DNA of 64,000 bases from Gemmatimonadota bacterium (lineage in GTDB: Bacteria; Gemmatimonadota; Gemmatimonadetes; Longimicrobiales; Gaopeijiaceae), in contig JAURER010000002.1 in the NCBI GenBank assembly GCA_030827315.1, forward strand, positions 1 to 64,000, given 5' to 3'. The stretch's first letter is position 1. Each line of letters begins with the position of its first letter. The translations under genes and the position numbers were made by a program. Under the pieces are notes generated by a model that was not told the DNA's origin, did no database searches, and saw only the letters and a program-made list of their open reading frames with translations. Shown here piece after piece: positions 10,457-17,799 of the stretch.

Positions 10457-11029
10457 TCAGGCGCTCGTCCCGCCGACACCGGCGGGCAGCTTTGCCTGAA
10501 GAAGGTGGCGGCGCATGATGTCGAGACGCCGACGCACCGATCCGTCGTAAATCGTGTCACCGGTTCTAACGACGATCCCACCGACGATCTCGGGCTGAAC
10601 CCGGACGTGGGGAATCGCTTCCTTTCCGAGGACCGCCGAGAGCTTCTCGGTGATCACCCGTCTCGTGGCCTCGTCGATGGGACGCGCCACCGTGACCTGC
10701 ACGTGTTCACGCCCGAGGTGGGCGTCGAGGATCGCATGGTACTGCTGTGCGATGGCGCGCAGCAGCCGCTGGCGACGCTTGTCGATCGTGACGAGAACGA
10801 AGTTCACGACGTGCCGCGGCATCGTGTCCCCGAGCACCTTCCGCACCACGTCCTTCTTGACGTCGTCGGAGATGCGCGGAGTCTCGAGGAAGAGACGCAC
10901 CCTGGCGTTCTCCTCGAGAAGCCGCGCGACGGTGTCGATCGCCTCCCCGTACGCCTCGAGCGCGTCGTTCCGACCGGCGAGCGCGAAGAGCGTCTCCGCG
11001 TAATTCCGCGCGACGGTCTCGTCCCTCAC
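10457..11029 (-). CDS. atpH: F-type ATP synthase delta subunit
   Basis: Peripheral-stalk subunit (OSCP type) that links the b subunits to the top of F1. The 190-residue protein starts ARNYAETLFALAG, the family's first helix, and ends with the strand-rich region containing PEIVGGIVVRTGDTIYDGSV, the most conserved C-terminal stretch. It begins one base after the atpF stop codon. Confidence 0.95.
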   Translation of the reverse strand: MRDETVARNYAETLFALAGRNDALEAYGEAIDTVARLLEENARVRLFLETPRISDDVKKDVVRKVLGDTMPRHVVNFVLVTIDKRRQRLLRAIAQQYHAILDAHLGREHVQVTVARPIDEATRRVITEKLSAVLGKEAIPHVRVQPEIVGGIVVRTGDTIYDGSVRRRLDIMRRHLLQAKLPAGVGGTSA

Positions 11030-11030
11030 C

Positions 11031-11615
11031 TCAGGCGCTCCCGCTCACGAGTTCGCCGAGGTACTTCTCGACGAGCTGCCGATCCCTGTCCTGGTCGAGC
11101 TTGTCGGACAGCAGGCGCGAGGCACCCGCCATCGCCAAATCGACGGCCTCCTTGCGGAGCACCTGGATCGCCGCGTCGCGCTCCCGCTCGATTTCGACAC
11201 GGGCGCGCTCCACGATGCCCTGCGCCTCGACGCGGGCCTTCTCCTCGATCTCGTGACGGAGGTGCTCGCCAGCAGCCTTGCCTTCGGCGATCAGCTCGTT
11301 GGCCTGACGACGTGCGTCGGCCAGCTGGGCCTTGTGCTCGGCCAGCAGCTTCGCTGCTTCCTCGCTGCGTGCCGACGCCTCGTCGAGCTTCGACTGGATC
11401 CCACTCTCCCGGGCCTCGACGGCCGCGAGAATCGGACCCCACGCGAACCGCCTCAGAAGGCCGAGCAGCGCCAGAAACACGACCCCGGTCCAGACGGTCG
11501 TGCCGAGGTTGACGGTGAACAGAGGGGTCGTCCCCTCCGCACCACCCTGAGCCCACGCCGCCTGCGGCAGCGCGAGGAGGAGGGCTGTAAGCGCAGCCAT
11601 ACGGCTCGTCTTCAT
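11031..11615 (-). CDS. atpF: F-type ATP synthase b subunit with a signal-peptide-like start
   Basis: Peripheral-stalk subunit b. After a start at M-K-T-S-R there is a hydrophobic run ending ALPQAAWAQ, which looks like a signal peptide with an AWA-Q cleavage site. The usual single membrane helix follows (about 35-57), then a long charged coiled coil. I start at 11615 because GGAG lies six bases ahead of this ATG; an in-frame ATG at 11627 has a poorer ribosome site. Most b subunits have only one membrane helix at the N terminus, so the extra hydrophobic segment is unusual but known in some phyla. Whether it is cleaved cannot be told from sequence. Confidence 0.9.
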   Translation of the reverse strand: MKTSRMAALTALLLALPQAAWAQGGAEGTTPLFTVNLGTTVWTGVVFLALLGLLRRFAWGPILAAVEARESGIQSKLDEASARSEEAAKLLAEHKAQLADARRQANELIAEGKAAGEHLRHEIEEKARVEAQGIVERARVEIERERDAAIQVLRKEAVDLAMAGASRLLSDKLDQDRDRQLVEKYLGELVSGSA

Positions 11616-11670
11616 ACCAAGCTCCATGTTGTTCCGATGCCCTGTACGCTTCGAGCGCGCGGACGCCGGA

Positions 11671-11925
11671 TCAGAACTTGAGGAAGGCGAGACCGAGGCC
11701 GAAGAGCGCTGCGCCTTCGATGAGGGCCGCGAGAATGATCGACGCGGTCTGGATGCTGCCGGTCGCCTCGGGCTGGCGGGCGATCCCGGCGGCCATCTGC
11801 GCGCCGATCTGGCCGATGCCGATGCCGGCGCCGATCACGGTGAGACCGATCGCGAGACCGGCACCCACCAGTCCGATGCCACCCTGCGCCGCAGCGTCCT
11901 GTACCGCCATGAGCGAGAAGAACAT
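11671..11925 (-). CDS. atpE: F-type ATP synthase c subunit
   Basis: Proteolipid of the membrane rotor ring. The 84-residue protein has two Gly-rich membrane helices joined by the polar loop ARQPEA (about 49-54), with the ion-binding Glu at E70 in ILAALIEGAALF. A Gln is present in helix 1 (Q39). The residues after E70 are Gly and Ala, not the Ser/Thr of sodium-binding rings, so proton coupling is more likely. The first residues (MFFSLMAVQDAAAQ) form a short extra hydrophobic leader; a start at M6 is possible. Confidence 0.95.
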   Translation of the reverse strand: MFFSLMAVQDAAAQGGIGLVGAGLAIGLTVIGAGIGIGQIGAQMAAGIARQPEATGSIQTASIILAALIEGAALFGLGLAFLKF

Positions 11926-11988
11926 GATGTCAGATTCCCGGATGTTGAGGGGTTGTTACGAAGTGAATACCAACGGCCCGGCGAAGCA

Positions 11989-12948
11989 TCAGTGTGCGTG
12001 CCGGATGAGTCCGATGAAGACCGAGGTCAGCATCGCGAAGATGTAGGCCTGCAGGCAGGCGACAAACAGCTCGAGGATCATGAGCGCGCTCATGATCAGC
12101 ACGGACACCCCGCCCACGACGAAGCTCTGGGTCACGAGGATGAGTCCGACGATCGCGAGGATGAGGATGTGTCCCGCCATCATGTTCGCGAAGAGACGGA
12201 CGGCGAGCGCGAAGGGCTTGGTCAGCTTACCGAGGAACTCCACCGGGGCCATGATGACCAGCATCACCGGCTTGAGCGGCGTCGGCAGTCCGTGGGGCAC
12301 GAAGAAGACCGTGCGCGCGTAACCGGCCGGGCCCAGAGCCCGGAAGCCGGCGATCTCCGTCACGACGAACGAGATCACGGCGAGTGCCGCGGTCACGGAA
12401 AGATTCGCGGTGGCCGTGATCCCGAACGGGGTGAGCCCGAGCAGGTTCATGAACAGGATGAAGAAGAAGATCGTGAGAATGAACGGGGTATAGCCGTCGC
12501 CATCCTCACCGATGTTCGCCCGCACCACGTCATTCCGGAAATACAGGATCAGCGCTTCCATCGCGTTCGCGATTCCGGACGGTGCCTTCCCTTCCTCGCG
12601 CGTGCGGCTCGCACGGGCGACGGGGATGAAGATCGCGAGACATAGGAACGCAGCGAGGAAGATGAACAGGAGCTGGCGGGTCGGAGACAGGTCGAGCGTG
12701 AGCCCCCCGATGTGGATCGGGTCGAACGCCAGCGCGTTCAGATCGAAGTGCAGCCCCGCGAACTCCATCTCGCGCGCGTCTTCGAGGTGGTGCGAGATGT
12801 AGTCGGGGATCTCACCGATCGATCCGAGGCCGTGCGCGGACGCGGCCGATTCCGCCCCGTGCGCCGCGGCCTCGGCCCCATGAGCGGCTTCCTGAGCGTG
12901 CTCGGCCGCCTGACCCGGACCCTGGAAGATGCTGGCGAAGAAGCTCAT
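11989..12948 (-). CDS. atpB: F-type ATP synthase a subunit with an Ala/His-rich N-terminus
   Basis: Stator channel subunit of Fo. The 319-residue protein has six or so membrane helices from about residue 90 and the essential Arg at R251 in PFALAVRLFANMMAGH. Residues 14-41 are a low-complexity Ala/His/Glu stretch with repeated AHGAE units and His at 17, 23, 30 and 39, which subunit a does not need. The ATG at 12948 overlaps the stop of the preceding gene by four bases; a longer reading upstream has no family similarity and is rejected. Confidence 0.96.
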   Translation of the reverse strand: MSFFASIFQGPGQAAEHAQEAAHGAEAAAHGAESAASAHGLGSIGEIPDYISHHLEDAREMEFAGLHFDLNALAFDPIHIGGLTLDLSPTRQLLFIFLAAFLCLAIFIPVARASRTREEGKAPSGIANAMEALILYFRNDVVRANIGEDGDGYTPFILTIFFFILFMNLLGLTPFGITATANLSVTAALAVISFVVTEIAGFRALGPAGYARTVFFVPHGLPTPLKPVMLVIMAPVEFLGKLTKPFALAVRLFANMMAGHILILAIVGLILVTQSFVVGGVSVLIMSALMILELFVACLQAYIFAMLTSVFIGLIRHAH

Positions 12949-13319
12949 CGTGCGTATCCGCTGGAGGCGTGTCCGCCAAGGAAGGCGGTCTCGAGCAGGT
13001 GCAGGGCGAAGAGGAAGCCGGCCGTGGAGAGGACCGTCACGGCGGGCTCGGGAACAGGATAGAGCGAAGCGACCGCGCCGGCGACGCCGATGCATCCGAA
13101 CCGGACGAGCATGCCCGCGACCCACAGCTTCATGAAGCGCAGGTGATCGCCGTGGGCAGCTTGAAGGAGCACGAAAAGACCGGCCTGGATCCCGAGGGCC
13201 GCGACCCCCGCCGCGAGCGTGGTGACACCCGCGGGAGCCCCGAGCAGCGCCCAGCAGAGCGCGACCGCGAGGGCCACCAGTGCGGCCGCAGCCGCCATGT
13301 ATCGCGTTGTTCCCGTCAT
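12945..13319 (-). CDS. AtpI-like membrane protein of the ATP synthase operon
   Basis: 124-residue protein with four predicted membrane helices (about 9-28, 34-54, 62-85, 92-113) and short loops. Size, topology and position just upstream of atpB match the AtpI / ATP synthase protein I group, which helps assemble the c ring or supports ion supply, but I see no diagnostic motif. It overlaps atpZ upstream and atpB downstream by four bases each, so the three are made together. The exact family is inferred from context. Confidence 0.7.
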   Translation of the reverse strand: MTGTTRYMAAAAALVALAVALCWALLGAPAGVTTLAAGVAALGIQAGLFVLLQAAHGDHLRFMKLWVAGMLVRFGCIGVAGAVASLYPVPEPAVTVLSTAGFLFALHLLETAFLGGHASSGYAR

Positions 13320-13579
13320 GGGGAGTCCGAATCCCGGTTCTGTTCCAAGCGCCTCGTCACGTGCGCATAGAGACTGTAGAAGCCGGCAGCCGCCCCAATG
13401 AGCGCTCCAATCACCGCGAGCACGTCCGGCGCGCCGACCTTCGTACCGATCCAGTGGCCCAGAAATCCGAAGACGAAACCGGCGACACCGACGTTGAGAG
13501 CCCGCCCCAGAACCTCGGCCGAAGCCGAAGCCGGTCGGACCTTCTTCGACCCTCCACTTTGGTCGTTTGTCGCTGCCAC
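13316..13579 (-). CDS. AtpZ-like small membrane protein, first gene of the ATP synthase operon
   Basis: 87-residue protein with two membrane helices (about 27-45 and 51-71) separated by a short Gly/Lys loop, and a charged C-terminal tail. This is the shape of AtpZ, the small protein encoded at the head of many atp operons and proposed to act in Mg/Ca transport or complex assembly. I chose the GTG at 13579 because GGGAGG lies seven bases ahead of it and the upstream reading continues without similarity. The stop overlaps the next gene by four bases. Confidence 0.72.
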   Translation of the reverse strand: MAATNDQSGGSKKVRPASASAEVLGRALNVGVAGFVFGFLGHWIGTKVGAPDVLAVIGALIGAAAGFYSLYAHVTRRLEQNRDSDSP

Positions 13580-13607
13580 GACGGTACCTCCCGTCCCGAG
13601 CCGGCAA

Positions 13608-13636
13608 AGCTTAGTCGCTTGTGAAAAACTGCGCAA
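13608..13636 (-). promoter_or_regulatory. Candidate housekeeping promoter of the atp operon
   Basis: On the minus strand TTGCGC (13631-13636) is followed after 17 bases by TAAGCT (13608-13613). Transcription would start near 13601, leaving a leader of about 20 bases that contains the GGGAGG ribosome site of atpZ. It lies in the 192-base divergent gap to the MoxR gene. Spacing is ideal; the -10 match is moderate. Confidence 0.4.
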
Positions 13637-13771
13637 GCCGTGTCGGGCCCCGTATCCGGGTCCTCCGGCGCCCCCCGGCGAGGCCACATGGTCTGCTTGA
13701 CGGGCAAGGAGGCGACCGGCTTTATTCGAGGCCGAACAGATCCTCGCCGCGGCCCTGCAGCCGCAAGCCGA

Positions 13772-14791
13772 ATGAGCCCGAACACCGACACGATCAGCGA
13801 AGTCGACCGCGACCTGGAACTGCTCGAACGAGCCGCCGACGTCGCGAACTCGATGCGGGCTCAGGTGGAGAAGCGCATCGTCGGCCAGCATCAGGTCATC
13901 GACGAGATGCTCACTGCGCTTCTGGCCAACGGCCACGCGCTCCTCGTCGGCGTCCCCGGACTCGCCAAGACCCTCCTCGTCCAGACCGTAGCCGACGCAC
14001 TCGACCTCGGCTTCAGCCGGATCCAGTTCACCCCCGACCTGATGCCCACGGACATCACCGGCACGGAGGTGATCGAGGAGGACCGAACCACGGGAAAGCG
14101 CGTCTTCCGTTTCGTGAAGGGCCCGATCTTCGCGAACATCGTTCTGGCCGACGAGATCAATCGAACGCCACCGAAGACGCAGGCGGCGCTGCTCGAGGCG
14201 ATGCAGGAGCGCGCGGTCACCGCGGCGGGTGAGACGTATCGCCTCCCGCCGCCCTTCTTCGTTCTGGCGACGCAGAATCCGATCGAGCAGGAGGGCACGT
14301 ACCCCCTGCCGGAGGCCCAGCTCGACCGCTTCATGCTCGAACTCCCCATCTACTACCCCTCGCGGGAGGAAGAAGAGGAGGTCGCCATGAGGACGACGGG
14401 CGAGCAGACGGATCAGGTCGAGAGCGTCATCAGCGCGCAGGAACTCATCGAGCTCCAGGGTCTCGTGCGCCGGATTCCCGCACCGCCGTCCCTCGTCTCT
14501 TTCGCGGTTCGGCTGGCGCGCGCGACTCGTCCGGGCCAGGAGGCTGCCCGCGTGACCAGCCGTTACGTCGCCTGGGGAGCGGGGCCCCGCGCATCTCAGT
14601 ACCTCGTTCTGGGTGCCAAGGCGAGAGCGGCGGCTCGGGGGTCGGCCATGCCCTCTCTAGACGACGTCCGCTCCGTCGCGCCCGCGGTGCTGGCTCACCG
14701 CCTCGTGCTCAACTTCGAGGCGGAAGCCGACGGACGAGGCACGCGCGACGTGATCCGGGAACTCCTGGAGGAGAGCCAGGGTTGGACGTAG
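13772..14791 (+). CDS. MoxR-family AAA+ ATPase
   Basis: 339-residue chaperone-like ATPase. Walker A is GVPGLAKT at 60-67, Walker B is the LADEINR segment, followed by TPPKTQAALLEAMQER and the ATQNPIEQEGTYPLPEAQLDRF block that marks MoxR proteins. MoxR ATPases usually work with VWA-domain and DUF58 proteins to mature or insert metal cofactors or envelope proteins. No such partner is encoded next to it; the following gene is a CNNM/CBS protein. I start at the ATG at 13772 because the 44 residues upstream lack family similarity. Confidence 0.9.
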   Translation: MSPNTDTISEVDRDLELLERAADVANSMRAQVEKRIVGQHQVIDEMLTALLANGHALLVGVPGLAKTLLVQTVADALDLGFSRIQFTPDLMPTDITGTEVIEEDRTTGKRVFRFVKGPIFANIVLADEINRTPPKTQAALLEAMQERAVTAAGETYRLPPPFFVLATQNPIEQEGTYPLPEAQLDRFMLELPIYYPSREEEEEVAMRTTGEQTDQVESVISAQELIELQGLVRRIPAPPSLVSFAVRLARATRPGQEAARVTSRYVAWGAGPRASQYLVLGAKARAAARGSAMPSLDDVRSVAPAVLAHRLVLNFEAEADGRGTRDVIRELLEESQGWT

Positions 14792-14831
14792 ATCGAAGTA
14801 CCGTTGATCGACCCCTGGGTCGACGCACCCC

Positions 14832-16079
14832 ATGATCGGCTTCGCCGCCCTCGTCGTCGCGGCGCTCCTCGGTGTTTCGGCCGTGCTCACCGCGGTGCAC
14901 GATGCGGCGTTTCAGATCGCGCGCAGCCACGTGCGCGCGCTCCTCGACGAGGGCTTCGACGGCGCGGGGTCGCTCACTCGCGTCCGCGAAAACGCGACCT
15001 CCATCCAGGCGAGTGTCCGCATCGTGACGCAGGCCCTCGACCTCTCCGCGCTCGCCATCATCATCCTCATGGGGGTGTCGGTCTGGCAGGGCGCGGGTCC
15101 CCTGGTCAATGCCGTGGCCGCCGTCGTGCTCGTGGTCGCCGTCGCGGACGTCATCCCCCGCCTGATCGCGGCGCGGCGCCCCGTCCGCCTCGCTCTGAGC
15201 GGGTCTCGGGTCCTGCTCGCCGTGGAGCGCATCACCCGGCCGATCACGGCGCCCGTGGAACGCCTCGAGGAGCGGATCGGTTCGAATGGCGACGCGCGCA
15301 CCGACCAGCACCGCGAGCTGAGGGAGATCCAGGCCATCGGGGCCGAGGAAGGCGTCCTCGTCGAGGGGGAAAACCGGCTCGTGGAGCGAGCCTTCCGACT
15401 CGACGAGACGACGGCGTGGGACGTGATGATTCCGCGCGTGGACATCTTCGCCTGGAACGAGCAGCGCACGCTTGCCGAGGTGATCGACGAACTCCACGAC
15501 GTGCCGTACAGCCGGGTACCGGTCTTCCGCGAGTCGGTCGACGACGTCACGGGCATCGTGTACGTCCGCGAAGCCTACGCCCGATGGGCGCAGGGCGAAC
15601 GAGACCTCCCTCTGGCCCGACTGGCCAGGGAGCCCTTCTTCGTGCCGGGATCGCTCCCGCTCACGCAGCTGCTGCAGGACTTCCAGGCCCGGCGCATCCA
15701 CCTGGGTATCGTGGCCGACGAGTTCGGGGGTACCGACGGGCTCGTGACCCTCGAAGACGTTCTCGAGGAGCTGGTGGGCGACATCCAGGACGAGACCGAC
15801 CGCGAAGAGGACGATATCGTCCGCCTGGCCGACGACGTGCTGATGTGCGACGCGGGGGTGGATCTGCGCGACCTGGTCGAGGTGCTCGACGTACCCCTTC
15901 CCGAGACGGAACACCGGTCCCTCAATGGATTCATTCTCGACGAGCTCGGACACGTGCCGGCGGTCGGGCACGTCCTGGAGGTCGAGGGGGTGCGCATCGA
16001 GGTCGTCGCGGCGTCGGAGACACAGGTACTGCGCGCCCGTCTGACGCGGATCGCCCGGACCACCGACGCCCCGGAGTAG
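14832..16079 (+). CDS. CNNM/CorC-type membrane protein with CBS pair
   Basis: 415-residue protein related to CorC/CNNM cation efflux and hemolysin-like proteins. The N-terminal 135 residues hold about three hydrophobic helices in a DUF21-like arrangement. A CBS pair follows (about 195-305), including DVMIPRVDIFAW and the VADEFGGTDGLVTLEDVLEELVG stretch in pattern. The CorC_HlyC transporter-associated domain (about 325-405) carries SLNGFILDELGHVP. Likely role is Mg/Co efflux or divalent cation homeostasis; this is family knowledge, not shown here. Confidence 0.85.
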   Translation: MIGFAALVVAALLGVSAVLTAVHDAAFQIARSHVRALLDEGFDGAGSLTRVRENATSIQASVRIVTQALDLSALAIIILMGVSVWQGAGPLVNAVAAVVLVVAVADVIPRLIAARRPVRLALSGSRVLLAVERITRPITAPVERLEERIGSNGDARTDQHRELREIQAIGAEEGVLVEGENRLVERAFRLDETTAWDVMIPRVDIFAWNEQRTLAEVIDELHDVPYSRVPVFRESVDDVTGIVYVREAYARWAQGERDLPLARLAREPFFVPGSLPLTQLLQDFQARRIHLGIVADEFGGTDGLVTLEDVLEELVGDIQDETDREEDDIVRLADDVLMCDAGVDLRDLVEVLDVPLPETEHRSLNGFILDELGHVPAVGHVLEVEGVRIEVVAASETQVLRARLTRIARTTDAPE

Positions 16080-16083
16080 CCGG

Positions 16084-16659
16084 TTGGCAACGATTCTTCC
16101 CTTCGACGGCAAGACCCCGAGTATCCACCCGTCGGCGTTCCTGGCCCCGACCGCGGTGATCATCGGCGACGTCACCATCGGCGCCGAATCGAGCGTCTGG
16201 TTCGGCGCGGTGCTCCGGGGAGACGACCCTGAGCACGGGATCGTGATCGGCCCGAGGACAAGCATCCAGGAGAACTGCGTGGTCCACGTCGGCGGGTGGG
16301 CGCCGACGATCATCGGCGCCGACGTGACCATGGGTCACGGCGCGAAGTGCGAAAGCTGTACCGTGGGAGACGGCACGGTCATCGGCATGAACGCGGTCGT
16401 GCTCCAGAACGCCGTGGTCGGCGAGCAGTGCCTCCTGGCCGCCGGCACCGTGATCCTCGAGGGAACCGAGATCGCTCCGAGAAGCCTGGTCGCGGGGGTT
16501 CCAGGCGTGGTGAAGAAGACGCTCGAGGGCAACGCGGCCCGCTGGATCGAGCGAGGCGGCGCCCACTACGTGGCCCGGTCACGGGCCTACCTGCGCGAGG
16601 GGATCGGCTCCGGTGATCCGGACGCCGGGAGCCGGCCCGGGGATGACGCGCCGCAGTGA
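16084..16659 (+). CDS. Gamma-carbonic-anhydrase-like hexapeptide-repeat protein
   Basis: 191-residue left-handed beta-helix protein of the YrdA/CaiE/gamma-CA group. Hexapeptide turns run from about residue 20 to 150, closing with VAGVPGVVKK. Two of the three usual zinc ligands are seen: H68 in CVVHVG and H85 in MGHGAK. At the third position, where relatives have His in LHGC, this protein has CESC, so E90 replaces His, with Cys at 89 and 92 beside it. True anhydrase activity is therefore uncertain. The start is a TTG five bases after the preceding stop. It overlaps the next gene by four bases. Confidence 0.85.
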   Translation: MATILPFDGKTPSIHPSAFLAPTAVIIGDVTIGAESSVWFGAVLRGDDPEHGIVIGPRTSIQENCVVHVGGWAPTIIGADVTMGHGAKCESCTVGDGTVIGMNAVVLQNAVVGEQCLLAAGTVILEGTEIAPRSLVAGVPGVVKKTLEGNAARWIERGGAHYVARSRAYLREGIGSGDPDAGSRPGDDAPQ

Positions 16660-16883
16660 GTCCGGAGGATTCCGCGAGAGGGGAGGGCGAAGCTCGACCC
16701 TTCGTCACGCCCGACCGCGGCCGTGACGCCGACTCCCCGCGCCCCGGGTCCTCCTCCCCCCCCTCGCCCCCGGTCGAGGAGCAGGTCTTTCTCTGCGACC
16801 TGTGTGGAAGCGTCATGCTGAACCTTCACTGCAAGCTCGTCTGCGAACGCTGCGGCTACAAACGGGACTGCTCGGACCCCTGA
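16656..16883 (+). CDS. Tiny zinc-ribbon protein
   Basis: 75-residue protein. The first 40 residues are acidic, Pro/Ser-rich and probably disordered. The C-terminal 30 form a compact Cys cluster: CDLC, then CKLVCERC, then a last Cys in KRDC, with a His in NLHC. This matches a zinc ribbon of the CxxC...CxxC type. The GTG start overlaps the gamma-CA stop (GTGA), so the two are very likely made together. I recognise no named family; a role as metal carrier or partner of the beta-helix protein is only a guess. Confidence 0.7.
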   Translation: MSPEDSARGEGEARPFVTPDRGRDADSPRPGSSSPPSPPVEEQVFLCDLCGSVMLNLHCKLVCERCGYKRDCSDP

Positions 16884-16913
16884 CGCCAGCCGCGCGAACG
16901 TGCGGTGCCGCCT

Positions 16914-17753
16914 TCAGAGGCCGACGACGGACTCCAGGTACCAGCGCACCATCGCCTCGCCCCAGACGTAGGACACCCCACTCCCGGCCGCGAGGAAGAC
17001 GCCGAAGGGGATCAGTCGATGGAAGACCTCCTCGCCCGACCGCGGCCGAGCGCTTGCCAGCAGCGAACGGACCAGCGTCACCACCAGCGCAAAGACGGAC
17101 CCCAGGAAGACGGTCAGGCCGACCCCCCACGGTCCGAGGAAGGCGCCGACCATCATCATCATCTTCACGTCGCCGCCGCCCATCGCCTGGTCCACGCCGG
17201 CCTCCTCGAGCCGGCCCGGCGACATCTTCCGGATGATCCGGGTCCCGAGAACGCCCACGAGCCAGAGCACCCCGTATCCGAGGGCCGCACCCACGACCGA
17301 CGTGCGCCAGTCGATGCCCCCGGGCAGGAACGCCATGGCGAGCCCCAGGGCCGTCCCCCCCTTGGAGAACTCGTCGGGAATGATGTAGAAGCGGGCGTCC
17401 GAGATGGAGATCCCGAACAGGATGGTCAGGAAGAGGCTGCCCCGGAACGCCTCCTCGCTCGGGCCGTTAAGGGCGAAGAGCGCCGCCCACATGAGCCCGG
17501 TCGCGAACTCGACCAGGGGGTACTGCAGGGAGATCGGCGCTCCGCAGTTGCGGCACCTGCCCCGCAGCCACAGCCAGCTCACGACCGGTACATTGTCGTG
17601 CCAGGCGATCGCGCGGTCGCAACCGGGGCAACGCGACCTCGGGCGGACGACCGACTCGTCGACCGGCCAGCGCAGGGCGCAGACGTTGAGGAACGACCCG
17701 ATCAGGAGCCCGTACAGGCCCGCGATCACGGGAATCGCGATGTCCATCGTCAC
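16914..17753 (-). CDS. pilD: Prepilin peptidase / N-methyltransferase
   Basis: Inner-membrane aspartic protease that removes the leader of type IV prepilins and methylates the new N terminus. The 279-residue protein has the cytoplasmic zinc site made of C42, C45, C67 and C70, the first catalytic Asp at D119 in ISISDARFYIIPDEFS and the second at D195 in MGGGDVKMM. About eight membrane helices are present. It would process the prepilins encoded 36-40 kb away in this window. The start is a GTG at 17753, with a G-rich ribosome site; the ATG at 17747 is an alternative. Confidence 0.94.
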   Translation of the reverse strand: MTMDIAIPVIAGLYGLLIGSFLNVCALRWPVDESVVRPRSRCPGCDRAIAWHDNVPVVSWLWLRGRCRNCGAPISLQYPLVEFATGLMWAALFALNGPSEEAFRGSLFLTILFGISISDARFYIIPDEFSKGGTALGLAMAFLPGGIDWRTSVVGAALGYGVLWLVGVLGTRIIRKMSPGRLEEAGVDQAMGGGDVKMMMMVGAFLGPWGVGLTVFLGSVFALVVTLVRSLLASARPRSGEEVFHRLIPFGVFLAAGSGVSYVWGEAMVRWYLESVVGL

Positions 17754-17799
17754 CGGCGCCCCCCCCCGTCGGTCGTCCCGGCCCCGTGTCTCCTGGGCG

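Noticed and set aside
12949-13125. Longer N-terminus for subunit a reaching to 13125.
   Set aside because: The extra residues are Arg-rich shadow translation of the AtpI-like gene in another frame; the ATG at 12948 forms a clean ATGA overlap.
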